Part shown: positions 8,855-18,424 of the stretch, piece by piece
Layout of the letters: every line of letters begins with the position of its first letter
Position numbering within the stretch: position 1 is the stretch's first letter
NCBI GenBank assembly: GCA_016839555.1
Contig: JAEOUA010000012.1
Coordinates: 248,001 to 312,000 of the forward strand
DNA length: 64,000 nucleotides
Reading direction: 5' to 3'
Origin: Promethearchaeota archaeon
GTDB lineage: Archaea > Asgardarchaeota > Lokiarchaeia > Sigyniarchaeales > SOKP01
The notes under the pieces: generated by a model
What the model was told of the DNA's origin: nothing
The model's input: the letters and a program-made list of their open reading frames with translations, nothing else
The model's database searches: none
Program-made: the position numbers and the translations under genes

Positions 8855-9039
8855 TAGAATTTCACTTTTTAATCTAATTTTTGTATTTTAATTTGATTTA
8901 TTGATTATTAATTTATTATTTGACTAATTTAAACTTTTCTATAAAAATACGACTTAGAATCGAAATATTCTTAAATTTTGAAGATTTTATAATATTATCT
9001 GGTATTTCTGAATTATTTTAAATTAAGAGTTAGAACATA

Positions 9040-9420
9040 ATGAAAGAAGCTATTGTTCATATATACTCCAGTTTTAATAATACGATTGTAACCGCAACAG
9101 ATTTGAGTGGTGCCGAAACATTTGCAAAATGTAGTGGTGGTATGGTCGTAAAAGCAGACAGGGACGAATCAAATCCATATGCGGGGATGCAGTGTGGATT
9201 TCGAATTGCAGGTGTCCTCAAGGGATTAGGTATCGAATCAATTCATATTAAAGTACGAGCTCCAGGAGGAAACAAGTCTCAAACTCCAGGTCCTGGTGCT
9301 CAAGCATGTATTCGGGCACTTGCCCGTTCTGGATTGAATGTTGGGCGTATAGAAGAGGTTACACCTAAATCTCATGATCATTGTAGGAGAAAAGGAGGAC
9401 ACAGGGGAAGGAGAGTATAG
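9040..9420 (+). CDS. rps11: Small ribosomal subunit protein uS11
   Basis: Platform protein of the 30S subunit near the mRNA exit. The sequence is nearly canonical: [35 protein letters not shown], then [20 protein letters not shown] and a C-terminus of GGHRGRRV. At 126 residues it has a slightly shorter N-terminus than many archaeal homologues. It stands alone after a 185-base upstream region carrying AT-rich promoter-like sequence. rpo3 (rpoD), the usual downstream neighbour, is absent from the window. Confidence 0.97.
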   Translation: MKEAIVHIYSSFNNTIVTATDLSGAETFAKCSGGMVVKADRDESNPYAGMQCGFRIAGVLKGLGIESIHIKVRAPGGNKSQTPGPGAQACIRALARSGLNVGRIEEVTPKSHDHCRRKGGHRGRRV

Positions 9421-9714
9421 AACTCAAATTCATAGCTTTCTTTTATTAATAGAGCCCAAAACCTAATTAAAGTCCAATTTGATCTCAATAAACAGCTATA
9501 TATTTTTTTTTAAATTTTAAATTAATTTTAAATTATTATCATATTTGATATCCTCTTCTTTAAGATGGGAAACTCATTTAGTAAGTTGTCAGATTTAAAT
9601 TTAAATTTGGAAATATTAAATTATGATAGATATTGCACAAAAATTAAATTAGTGAATTATCATTAATATAATAAAGATATAAGTGATATGTCAATATTAG
9701 AGGATTGAATTATC

Positions 9715-11190
9715 ATGAGCGAAAAGGACAAAACTGATTCAATTATTAATGAAATAAAAGATATTTATAATTTCTTAACAGAGGAGGAACCTACTCCAGA
9801 TTATGAAATAGATGCTCAAAAAATACTTATTGAAAGATTAAATGAATTAAAGCAATCCGATGGATTCCAAAATTACGTTTCTAGAATTGAAAAGATTCTG
9901 AAAAAATTACGTGAATGGGACACACTTGATCATTGGTTTATTGAGACTTCTATTCCACAAGATTTAAATGATTTATTAAAAATCAAAAAGCCAGAAAGCA
10001 CTGAAGCAGTAGAAGCTAAAGAGGAAAAAGAAGTTGAGAAAAAACAAAAGGTCATTGCCCCAGATGTTGATATATCAGATATAGTCTCTCAAATTACCGC
10101 AGAATTCAAGGGAAAGATAAGTGATTTAGAAAAAAAAATAAATACACTTCACCAACAATTAGAAAAAAAGGATGAAAGAATTTCTGAACTAAAAAAGGAT
10201 GAAAATATAGTAAAAAAAAAAGCAAAAATGAAATCAAGATTACCTCCGTTAAAAATAGATTTATCTCAAATTAAAAAACCTGCTGTTTTTGATTCGGGAG
10301 ATAAAATATCTAAGGAAGAAAGTAAAGAAGATATTGGAAAAGTGGAACAAGAACCAAAAATAAAAAAGAAGGTAATTCCTCAGAAAAAAGAAGAAAAAAT
10401 TCAAGAAAAAGAAAGAATGTTAAAAATTTCCTCTGAACAATTGAAGGAGAGTATGGGAGAGAAGGAAATCAAAGCAGAAGTAGAAATTGAAGAAATAGAA
10501 TCAAAAATTGAAAACAAAAAAGAAAAAAAAATAGAAAAACCAATTCTAAAACCTCTTTCAATTAATGAAGTTCACTCTAAAAAAGAAGAAAAATCTACTA
10601 TAAAAGCTCCAATTCCAAATCAAAAAGACAAAAAATCACCTTCCCAACCTTCTATTTCCATTATCACCGAAGAAATTATCTCAGAAAGTACAAAAAATAA
10701 TTATAAAGAAAAAGAACCATTTGCTGAAGTAAAAATAGAAGAAGTAGAGGCAAAAGAAAAAAAATCATCTGCATCGGAATTATACAATGTCTTCTCTTCT
10801 ATAACTCAAAAGAATAATACCCAGAAAAAGCAAACAAAATCAAAAACAAAATCAAAAACTGCTGGAAAAGCATTAGACTCAACATCTAGAAAAGAGTTAA
10901 AAGAAGTGAGTGTAAATGATTTTGAATTAGAAGAAAGTTTTGCGGACGAAGCTTTCCAAGCAAGTATAGAAGAATTGCCAAAAGATAAAGATATTCTCTA
11001 TCAAGAACTTATTGCCCTTGAAGGTAAAAGATATTCTTTAGAAAAAACTTTAAATAAATTAGAAAATAGATATGAAAAAGGAACTATTGATGAATCGACT
11101 TTTAGAAACCAGATTGAAAAATTACAAGTAACCCTCGGAAAAATAACCAATAGAATTGGCGATTTAAGGGGAATTATTAAATCCATATAA
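9715..11190 (+). CDS. Large charged, mostly disordered protein with terminal helical domains, 491 aa
   Basis: The N-terminal ~110 residues look like a globular helical domain (IIDEIKDIYNF-type pattern, DHWFIE near 68). Residues 110-420 are K/E/S/P-rich low-complexity sequence with one short coiled coil at 130-170. The C-terminal 65 residues form a strong coiled coil (EGKRYSLEKTLNKLENRYEKG). Asgard genomes carry many proteins built this way. It is preceded by 294 bases after uS11. I do not recognise a family. A scaffold or cytoskeleton-related role would be a guess. Confidence 0.75.
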   Translation: MSEKDKTDSIINEIKDIYNFLTEEEPTPDYEIDAQKILIERLNELKQSDGFQNYVSRIEKILKKLREWDTLDHWFIETSIPQDLNDLLKIKKPESTEAVEAKEEKEVEKKQKVIAPDVDISDIVSQITAEFKGKISDLEKKINTLHQQLEKKDERISELKKDENIVKKKAKMKSRLPPLKIDLSQIKKPAVFDSGDKISKEESKEDIGKVEQEPKIKKKVIPQKKEEKIQEKERMLKISSEQLKESMGEKEIKAEVEIEEIESKIENKKEKKIEKPILKPLSINEVHSKKEEKSTIKAPIPNQKDKKSPSQPSISIITEEIISESTKNNYKEKEPFAEVKIEEVEAKEKKSSASELYNVFSSITQKNNTQKKQTKSKTKSKTAGKALDSTSRKELKEVSVNDFELEESFADEAFQASIEELPKDKDILYQELIALEGKRYSLEKTLNKLENRYEKGTIDESTFRNQIEKLQVTLGKITNRIGDLRGIIKSI

Positions 11191-11276
11191 AATCAGTCAA
11201 CAAATATAAATTAATTAATTTAAAAATATTCTCTTATTGACGAAATAAGGATTTTATAAAAGATTAGCAAAAAAAT

Positions 11277-12080
11277 TTATGTTATTTTAAAAATAGGGGG
11301 CAAAGTTTTCTTGTGAAAAGAGGATCTCATCATATTTTTCACTTTAAATACATTTTCCTCATTTAAATCATTCATATCTAAATTATTATCTATTCTATAA
11401 ATAATCTCATCTAATATATCATATGAAATCCCAATTTCATCTTCATCTGTTTGTCCTTTCCAGAGCCCTGCAGAGGGTGGTTTCTTTATTATTTTTTCCG
11501 GAATATTTAGGTGTTTAGCTAGTTCCCTTACTTCACATTTGTAAAGATCCCCCATTAGTTCAAAATCTACAGCGCCATCACCATATTTTGTAAAATAACC
11601 AATAGCTATTTCCGTTCTATTTCCTGTTCCTGCTATTAAATACAGTCCTAAGGATTGACCAATATAATATAAAGTTGTCATTCTTAACCTTGGTTTAACA
11701 TTTGCTAAAGCTAAAATATTATCGCTCCACATATCTTCTCTTATATTAATTATATTGAATTTAGTTACTTCTAATGAAGATATAATACTATCTTTAAATT
11801 CATTAAAAAGAGGTGTAATATCTATCTTTATTATTTCTATTCCAAGTTGATTTGCAATTAATTTTGCATCTTCAAAATCTTGGGGATTAGATTCACAAGG
11901 AAGACTTACTCCAAGAACCTTTTCCTTTCCCAAAGCTCTTACGCATAATGAGGCTACTACTGAACTATCTATGCCTCCGCTCAATCCTATCACGACCCCA
12001 TCGGCTTTAGCTGAAGAAATATAGTTTTTAATCCATTCTTGAATATCTAATTTTACCTTTTCTATATTGAGAGATCTCAT
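11277..12080 (-). CDS. nadE: Ammonia-dependent NAD+ synthetase
   Basis: Converts nicotinate adenine dinucleotide to NAD+ using ATP and ammonia. The ATP-pyrophosphatase P-loop GLSGGIDSS is at residues 32-40. GTGNRTEIAIGYFTKYGDGAVDFE (family signature) and PPSAGLWKGQTDEDEIG are present. At 267 residues there is no N-terminal glutaminase (nitrilase) domain, so free ammonia is the expected nitrogen donor. It is monocistronic and divergent from the next gene, with about 100 bases of promoter space. Confidence 0.95.
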   Translation of the reverse strand: MRSLNIEKVKLDIQEWIKNYISSAKADGVVIGLSGGIDSSVVASLCVRALGKEKVLGVSLPCESNPQDFEDAKLIANQLGIEIIKIDITPLFNEFKDSIISSLEVTKFNIINIREDMWSDNILALANVKPRLRMTTLYYIGQSLGLYLIAGTGNRTEIAIGYFTKYGDGAVDFELMGDLYKCEVRELAKHLNIPEKIIKKPPSAGLWKGQTDEDEIGISYDILDEIIYRIDNNLDMNDLNEENVFKVKNMMRSSFHKKTLPPIFKIT

Positions 12081-12186
12081 CTTAAATATTATTATGTTAA
12101 AAATATTAAATAAAACTTATTTTGAAAAATTAATATTAATAAATATTAATCTATAAAATAAGTCAGAAAGAGAAAAAAGACTTATT

Positions 12187-12603
12187 ATGAGCGAAGAATT
12201 TAAAAAGTTAGTGGATGAATCATTCGAAAAGTCATTTAATCCAATTTGGATTTATACCGATGATTATTTATATGGACTGATGCCTGCGGATGAAGAGGGA
12301 AACCGATGGACTGAAGTTTCTTATACCTTTGAGATGGATGACCCGCTTCAAATAAAAGAAAGAAATGCGATGTTATCTTACCAATTCCTCTTTGAAGAAT
12401 TAGAAAAAGGGGTCTCGTTCTATGTGAAAGATTTTAATGTTAATAACTTAAAGAATTTTGCTAATTCTATCCAAGACAAGTCCGATCCCGAGAAAATAAA
12501 AGCTTTAATTAATGAAATAAAGACAAATCCTGAGAAATATTCTCAAAACTTACCCATGGTTTTTAATAAAGAAAATTTAGACATTATAAAACAAAAAGTT
12601 TAA
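12187..12603 (+). CDS. Hypothetical acidic protein, 138 aa
   Basis: A soluble acidic protein starting MSEEFKKLVDESFEKSF, with aromatic-rich segments (PIWIYTDDYLYGLMP, RWTEVSYTFEMDD) and helical C-terminal sequence. No catalytic motif is evident. It converges with the next gene, their stops 11 bases apart. I do not recognise it. Confidence 0.65.
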   Translation: MSEEFKKLVDESFEKSFNPIWIYTDDYLYGLMPADEEGNRWTEVSYTFEMDDPLQIKERNAMLSYQFLFEELEKGVSFYVKDFNVNNLKNFANSIQDKSDPEKIKALINEIKTNPEKYSQNLPMVFNKENLDIIKQKV

Positions 12604-12614
12604 TTATTCCTTTT

Positions 12615-13112
12615 TTATAAATATAAATTATCTCGCTGTGGATATCTTTTCCTAAATTCTTTATCCACTTTTCTCGCTAATTGATATCCGATATTAGGTT
12701 TCTTTTCTGAAATAATTTTTTTTAAATGATTTCCATGAGATTTAGAGTATTTTTCAATTCCAGCAGCTATGATATTTTTATCTTTATTAATTGGAACTGC
12801 CATTCCAAAAAGGCGCAATATATCATCTGGAGATAATTTTTTTCCTATTTGCTCATCAATTTCCTTGTCAAGGTTTTTAATTACGGTTCCCATTGAAAGT
12901 GCTGAATAAGGGCTTAACCATTTAGATTTCAACCAGTAAGTATTCGGTTTTTTTTCGATAAACGTATCAGTATTACCTTTCTCATCCGAATCCCCAATTA
13001 TGCTCCAATTTTTTGGATCTTTATCATAATGTTTTTTCATCTTTTTAATTAAATAAGAGATAGGTTCAACACCATGATAATCTTCCTTTTCTTTAGACTC
13101 GTTTTTATTCAT
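12615..13112 (-). CDS. Hypothetical basic protein, 165 aa
   Basis: A lysine-rich soluble protein. Its features are a charged N-terminus, a motif WSIIGDSDEKGNTDTFIEKK around 37-56 and a basic C-terminus RKVDKEFRKRYPQRD. There is no signal peptide or membrane segment. It lies divergently next to the DNA methyltransferase gene, so a link to that module is possible but unsupported. I do not recognise it. Confidence 0.6.
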   Translation of the reverse strand: MNKNESKEKEDYHGVEPISYLIKKMKKHYDKDPKNWSIIGDSDEKGNTDTFIEKKPNTYWLKSKWLSPYSALSMGTVIKNLDKEIDEQIGKKLSPDDILRLFGMAVPINKDKNIIAAGIEKYSKSHGNHLKKIISEKKPNIGYQLARKVDKEFRKRYPQRDNLYL

Positions 13113-13244
13113 ACTCTCAATTATAAATAATAAAAAAAACTATAAAAACTTAAACCATATTAAACATAATTAAATCTATATTAGAAAATTGAATTACAAA
13201 GTTATTTCTAGGTTATTATATGTCTTTTAGATAATAATACTATA

Positions 13245-13277
13245 TATATCTAATCTTTATAATAATATATTAGACAC
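13245..13277 (+). promoter_or_regulatory. Candidate TATA box for the methyltransferase gene
   Basis: TACTATATATATC lies about 20-30 bases before ATG 13278, the spacing expected for a leaderless archaeal transcript. The AT-rich background makes the call weak. Confidence 0.3.
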
Positions 13278-15170
13278 ATGATTGATGAAGAAGAAACTTT
13301 AACCAACAAATTCGAAGAATTAATTAAAGAAAGAGAGTACCAAAAAGCTCACCAATTTTTATCAAATTTAGATAAAAAAGAGGAAAAATTTTTACAAAAC
13401 TATAATAAACGTAAAAAAGAGGGAGTTTACTATACTAACTTTAATTTATCCAAATTTATTGTTGAAAAAACACTATTACTATACATAAATGATAAATCTA
13501 AGCTACAATTAAAAGATCTAAATGAAATTATCGATTTAGATTATAGTATAAAAAAAGAAATACAAAATCTTTTAAAAGAATTAACAATTTGCGATCCAAC
13601 GTGTGGCTCCGGCAATTTTTTGTCTAACTCCACAATTATTTTGCATAATACATTGAATAACACTTTACAAAAGAACGAAGAATCTAAATTTAAATTTCAA
13701 ATTTTAAAAAATATTTACGGATTTGACATAAATAATCATTCTATAATATTCTCTAAATTAAAATTAATTAATTGGTTTTATAATGGTGATAATTTTAATA
13801 ATTATTATGAGATAAAACCAATTATAAATTCTAATATTTTAAAGAAAAATAGTCTAATCAATTCAAATCTATCAGAATTAAACCTTAAAAGAGAGAAATT
13901 TGATATAATCATTGGTAATCCCCCTTATGGAAATATATTAAATCAATATGAAAAAAAATTATTAAAAAGAGAGGGTATTTATTTTAAAGATATATATTGC
14001 GCCTATTTATTAAAAGCTTTAGATATGTGCGATGGTTTCATTGGATTTTTAATTCCAAAAAGCTTTCTTATGCGACAGAGCTATATTAATTTTAGAAAAG
14101 AATTCCTCTCTAAAGCGGATTTATTAAATATTTATGATCTAGGTTCTAATATCTTCAGAACTGCGACTAATGAAGTTCAAATCTTAATCTATAAGAAAAT
14201 TTCTAAAAGCTCAAAGAAAACATTCCAAAATTTTTCAAATGATTTAAATATCTATAATTTCCCAAATGAAAAAATCAATTCCTATGAGAATCAGATTTTC
14301 GATGATCTTAGGGTTTGCTTTAATTATGAATGTCCATTAAATAATAAGGCAAAAAAATTTTATATTTACACTTATAAAGAACACTGCCCTACTTGTTTTT
14401 CAAAAACAACGAATTTAAATAGAATAAGAATTAAATGTACAAAAGAAATACTCCAACTAATCAATAGTATTGAAAAAAAAGGAGATCTTAATTATCTAAA
14501 TGTAAGAGATTATCCTAAATTAATACGGGGAGAAGAAGCGGAAGGTTTAAAAGAAGTTAAGTTTGTCCTTAGAAAAGAAAATAAAGGTGATTGTTACTTC
14601 ATTGACGCAAAATACGATTTTCATCCCTATTATTTTAATACATCTAAATTATTTAATCTTGAACTAATAGATCCTAAGAAGCTTAAAGGTAATGCAAAAG
14701 AATATTATAAAGGTCCAAAATTGCTCATTAAACACAATAATATTTATCCAGAAGCATTATTTACAGAGGAAAAAACTTGTTTTACTTCATCAATCTATTC
14801 TCTCTTATACAAAAAAAAAGAAGAATTAAAGTATCTATGTGCGCTTTTAAATTCTCTACTTATTCATTTTTATTGTATTTTTGGAATAAATAATCAAAGA
14901 GACACCACTATTAACCTAAATCAATATATGATAAGGCACCTTCCCATTATTAATATAAATAATTATGAGAAAAGAGATTTAGTAAATCTAGTTGAATTAA
15001 TAACTCATGAGCTTAGAATAGCTAATGGAAAAATGCATCTTCTTATTAAAGAGGATATCAAAAAATTAAATAATTGCATATTTAATTTATATTCAATAAA
15101 TAATGAAGAAAAAAAATTAATAATATCAGAAGTAAAAAAATTCAATCAAAATTTTAACTCTATTTATTAA
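13278..15170 (+). CDS. Eco57I/TaqI-type DNA adenine-N6 methyltransferase
   Basis: SAM-dependent DNA methylase. The SAM-binding motif CDPTCGSGNFL is at 105-115, the catalytic NPPYG at 214-218, and the upstream motif KKEGVYYTNFNLSKFIVE at 47-64 is typical of this family. A later domain (about 390-600) should be the target-recognition region. There is no obvious N-terminal nuclease, so it looks like a modification subunit rather than a fused type IIG enzyme. Unusually, Cys 347, 352, 370 and 373 could form a zinc knuckle between catalytic and recognition parts. A 175-residue gene follows 11 bases later and may be its partner. Confidence 0.85.
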   Translation: MIDEEETLTNKFEELIKEREYQKAHQFLSNLDKKEEKFLQNYNKRKKEGVYYTNFNLSKFIVEKTLLLYINDKSKLQLKDLNEIIDLDYSIKKEIQNLLKELTICDPTCGSGNFLSNSTIILHNTLNNTLQKNEESKFKFQILKNIYGFDINNHSIIFSKLKLINWFYNGDNFNNYYEIKPIINSNILKKNSLINSNLSELNLKREKFDIIIGNPPYGNILNQYEKKLLKREGIYFKDIYCAYLLKALDMCDGFIGFLIPKSFLMRQSYINFRKEFLSKADLLNIYDLGSNIFRTATNEVQILIYKKISKSSKKTFQNFSNDLNIYNFPNEKINSYENQIFDDLRVCFNYECPLNNKAKKFYIYTYKEHCPTCFSKTTNLNRIRIKCTKEILQLINSIEKKGDLNYLNVRDYPKLIRGEEAEGLKEVKFVLRKENKGDCYFIDAKYDFHPYYFNTSKLFNLELIDPKKLKGNAKEYYKGPKLLIKHNNIYPEALFTEEKTCFTSSIYSLLYKKKEELKYLCALLNSLLIHFYCIFGINNQRDTTINLNQYMIRHLPIININNYEKRDLVNLVELITHELRIANGKMHLLIKEDIKKLNNCIFNLYSINNEEKKLIISEVKKFNQNFNSIY

Positions 15171-15181
15171 TAAAATCGATA

Positions 15182-15709
15182 ATGAAATACTCTAATTTTA
15201 AAAATTCTGAATTTTATACATTTTTTAATATAAGTGAAACGTTATCGGAGAAATTTAGCGCTGATTTAACAAAAATATCATTAAAAACAGGCGGGTTTCA
15301 AGAACATATTGATCTTTATATTTATAGAGATAATAACGATGAAATTAGGAAAGTTCAATTATACTTAAATCGAGATTGGATAGGCAATACTAATTCAATA
15401 AATCCTTTTGGTACGGATATAGCAAAGAGTTTTATTGATCTTTTTTTACCTAAAGAGTATGATCCTAAATTTAAAAAGCATCTTGTTCATTATCTTTTCA
15501 ATTTGAGAGGCGATCATCAAGTGGTTATTCCATTACATAAAGCATTCCAAGGATTTGAGGAATCATCTCCCGAAATCCAACCTTTTTTAGATGTATATCG
15601 AAATACAAAGAAAACAGCAAGAAAAACCTTTAAAGATTTTGTTTTAAATATGGAAAACCTCATAAAAAATGATAAGAACCTCCTTTTTATTGAAATTAAT
15701 TGCAAATGA
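15182..15709 (+). CDS. Unknown protein paired with the DNA methyltransferase, 175 aa
   Basis: Soluble protein with a beta-rich N-terminal half (EHIDLYIYRDNNDEIRKVQLYLNRDWIGN) and helical C-terminal half. It sits 11 bases after the methyltransferase, so the two are co-transcribed. A restriction endonuclease partner is the obvious contextual guess, but I see no clear PD-(D/E)xK, HNH or GIY-YIG motif; E42 and D45 followed by QLYL around 57-60 are the only acidic/beta pattern nearby. Function is not assigned. Confidence 0.65.
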   Translation: MKYSNFKNSEFYTFFNISETLSEKFSADLTKISLKTGGFQEHIDLYIYRDNNDEIRKVQLYLNRDWIGNTNSINPFGTDIAKSFIDLFLPKEYDPKFKKHLVHYLFNLRGDHQVVIPLHKAFQGFEESSPEIQPFLDVYRNTKKTARKTFKDFVLNMENLIKNDKNLLFIEINCK

Positions 15710-15795
15710 TCGAATTTAATTAAAAAAAAATCTTTATCAAAAATTAGAATATATAAACTCCTTTTTTAATAAAAAAACAAAAGATGTAAAAGAAA

Positions 15796-16431
15796 ATGGA
15801 CTCCAAGAAGAAACTTTTCGAAAATATAGAAATTATAATTTTCCGGATTATATTATGCATTATAAGCTGGTATAGTTTGTTGACATTGATATTTAGAAGC
15901 CTCTTTTATGCAATTCAACAAAAGAATATAAACATTTTTATAGGTATATTGAGTTATTTCTCAATTCAAACAGATATATTAATAGCATTATGGTTAACTT
16001 TTTCATTGATATATATGAATAAAGAGAAAAAACCTATATTTCTACATCCTAGTGTTCTCGGGGCTATTACCGTATATGCTTCTTTTACATTTTTAGTTTT
16101 TGTGTTTATATTACAGCCATTAGAACAGTTCATTATAATTGATGTTAACCATTATTTCATCCCTGTTTTTTTTATTATCCATTGGTTTTATATTAAACCT
16201 AAAAATGAATATAAAAAAGCATATGCTTTATATTGGTTGATTTATCCTACTATTTATCTTTTTTATATCTTTATTGGTGGGATTCTAACTAATAAATTCC
16301 CTTATCCATTTTTAGACTTGAATCTTATTAATCCATTGTTATATATTATTAATAATATTCTCATTGTTGGCTTTTTTTATTTACTAGGAAGAATATTCAT
16401 CTTCATAAATCAAAAAAGTATAATAAAATGA
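15796..16431 (+). CDS. Pr6Pr-like multi-pass membrane protein
   Basis: Six hydrophobic helices in 211 residues. The order and motifs resemble the Pr6Pr family: a first-helix region ending before QTDILIALW, then HYFIPVFFIIHWFYIKPK, then YALYWLIYPTIYLFYIFIGG followed by FPYPFLDL. The family's function is unknown. It lies 86 bases after the previous gene on the same strand. The assignment rests on motif order and topology. Confidence 0.55.
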   Translation: MDSKKKLFENIEIIIFRIILCIISWYSLLTLIFRSLFYAIQQKNINIFIGILSYFSIQTDILIALWLTFSLIYMNKEKKPIFLHPSVLGAITVYASFTFLVFVFILQPLEQFIIIDVNHYFIPVFFIIHWFYIKPKNEYKKAYALYWLIYPTIYLFYIFIGGILTNKFPYPFLDLNLINPLLYIINNILIVGFFYLLGRIFIFINQKSIIK

Positions 16432-16481
16432 AAAATTTTGAATAAATTCTTAGAAGAAGATGGAATTAAGACTTTTGTATT

Positions 16482-17483
16482 CTATGCAAGTTTAAAATAA
16501 AAATCACAATACTTATCACCTATCCCGAGGAATTTCTTCCTCTTTAAACTAATTTGAGGATTAAAAGCTTTTAAAGCCGGCTCATAAAAAGGAATACACA
16601 TTTCTTTGCATATCGCTTCAATTTTATCATGACGCTCAGGATTTCTCTGCATTATCTTGTAATAAGGGCATTCTGTAATATGTAAAATAGCTTCCCTCCT
16701 CTCATTTTTTACAATCTTATAATTATACCCTTCACAATTCCAGCAAAAAGATAATATTTTAATCAAATCTTGAAGTGAATTTCCTTGGATCGCTAAATAT
16801 CTTTTTATACGACGGAAGATTATTTTATATAATCGCTGCCATACTACAATATCAACCTTCAACGCAGTTGCCCAATCAATCTCATTCTCCACTTCAATAA
16901 TCCATAATCCATCCATTGTAAAAAAATTAGGTTCAAAATATAATAGTTTATCATTTACACCTATATTAAATTTAATTAATTCTTTAGACGGAAAGAATTT
17001 TTTATCATTATGATAAAATTGAAAATCACAATAATCGCTATCAAGTCCGCTAAAATATTCTCTTTTAATTTTGATATCTGCATTAAAGTCCTTTACAACA
17101 GTTTCATAAAAAGGAATACACATATCCTTGCATATTGATTTAATTCTATTATGACGATTGGGATTTCGTGTCATTGCTTCATTATAAGGGCAGGATATAA
17201 TCTTTATTATTCCATCTTCTGCAATTTCAAACTCCCATCCTTCAATTATCCAACGATAAGTTAGAATTTTAATTAAATTTTCGATATTATTTTCCTTAAA
17301 TCCTAAATAACGTTTAATTCTCCGTATTATGATTATTAATAATCTTACCCACACATTAAGATCTATTTTTAACGCAGTCTCCCAATCTGTTTCCTTTTCC
17401 GTCTCAATCATCCACAAGCCATCTAAAGTTTTGAAATGATTCTCAAAAAAGAATAGCTTATCCTTTTTCGATACTTTCTTCAT
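16482..17483 (-). CDS. Tandemly duplicated DUF6125-like protein, 333 aa
   Basis: Two copies of a ~160-residue domain are joined head to tail. Each contains FF..HF/NFFT.DGLWMIE.E.E.DW.TALK, RRIKRYL, a tryptophan/cysteine segment, CPY.. M.RNP.RH, C..MCIPFYE and G....YCDF. The order matches the DUF6125 / amino-thiazoline-carboxylate-hydrolase-like group. The paired Cys residues (CPY and CxxMC) recur in both halves. No substrate can be assigned. It converges with the Pr6Pr-like gene. Confidence 0.65.
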   Translation of the reverse strand: MKKVSKKDKLFFFENHFKTLDGLWMIETEKETDWETALKIDLNVWVRLLIIIIRRIKRYLGFKENNIENLIKILTYRWIIEGWEFEIAEDGIIKIISCPYNEAMTRNPNRHNRIKSICKDMCIPFYETVVKDFNADIKIKREYFSGLDSDYCDFQFYHNDKKFFPSKELIKFNIGVNDKLLYFEPNFFTMDGLWIIEVENEIDWATALKVDIVVWQRLYKIIFRRIKRYLAIQGNSLQDLIKILSFCWNCEGYNYKIVKNERREAILHITECPYYKIMQRNPERHDKIEAICKEMCIPFYEPALKAFNPQISLKRKKFLGIGDKYCDFYFKLA

Positions 17484-17621
17484 AATTTAGATAATTTAGA
17501 TTAAAAATTAAATGTTCTTGAACTAAAACAAAATTCTTTTATAGTGTTGAATAAATCTATTTAATCAATTTTTAATCAATAAATTAGTTTTATTATATTA
17601 ATATTATTAACTGATAATTTT

Positions 17622-18242
17622 ATGTCCAAAAAACCATGGAATGAACAATGTAATTGTCAAGATTGTGATCTACAAGAAAAATTAATGTGTAATCCAAGTC
17701 TAAAATATAGCCTTTATTTTGGGATTCCTCTGCTTCTTGGAATAATCCCTCCTATTATAGGAATAATTATTTCTGACTTCACCCTTCTTTCAAAAATTGT
17801 AATTTTATTAGGCTGGTTAATTTATGCTCTCTTCTTCTTTATGGTTTGGGAAAGTAGAATTATTTGTAATCATTGTCCTTATTATGCGGATGAGTCCCAA
17901 AAAACTCTTCATTGTCCAATTAATAAATTTATGTTAAAAACTTCAAAATATGATCCTAGTCAAATAAGTGGTTTAGAAAAGATACAATTTATTATAGGCG
18001 CAACAATTCTTATAGGATATCCAATACCATTCTTAATTATTGACGGACAAATCATTCCGATTCTATTCTTAATCGGTGGAACAATAATATGGATTATTGT
18101 AGCTCAATTAGAAGTATGTTCTGATTGTATCAATTTTTCTTGTATTTTAAATAGAGTACCTGAAAATATTAGAGATAAATTTTTAAAAAAAACCCCAATT
18201 ATTCAAAAAGCTTGGGAAGAGGAAGGATATGAAATTGACTAA
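17622..18242 (+). CDS. Cysteine-rich four-helix membrane protein, 206 aa
   Basis: The N-terminus carries CNCQDCDLQEKLMC, a compact Cys cluster that could bind a metal. Four membrane helices follow (about 30-50, 57-77, 122-142, 146-166). Further Cys pairs sit between helices (CNHCPYY; HCP) and after the last (CSDCINFSC). The spaced Cys groups on one side of the membrane suggest Fe-S or zinc binding. I do not recognise a named family. Confidence 0.65.
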   Translation: MSKKPWNEQCNCQDCDLQEKLMCNPSLKYSLYFGIPLLLGIIPPIIGIIISDFTLLSKIVILLGWLIYALFFFMVWESRIICNHCPYYADESQKTLHCPINKFMLKTSKYDPSQISGLEKIQFIIGATILIGYPIPFLIIDGQIIPILFLIGGTIIWIIVAQLEVCSDCINFSCILNRVPENIRDKFLKKTPIIQKAWEEEGYEID

Positions 18243-18260
18243 TCTAAATATTTATTATTA

Positions 18261-18286
18261 CTATGAAACCTTTCTATGAAACCTTT
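18261..18286. repeat. 13-bp perfect tandem duplication
   Basis: CTATGAAACCTTT occurs twice in direct succession (18261-18273, 18274-18286) in the gap between two plus-strand genes. It is probably a small replication-slippage duplication. Confidence 0.6.
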
Positions 18287-18424
18287 AGTTGTTTATAAAA
18301 AAGATTAATTCTTTTACCTCTCATATAAATCTATTCACTCATGAAATAAAAAAACCTAGTTGTTTAATATTCTATATTATAATAAGAAAATTTATTAGAG
18401 AATAAAAAAAAAAAATACATAATT

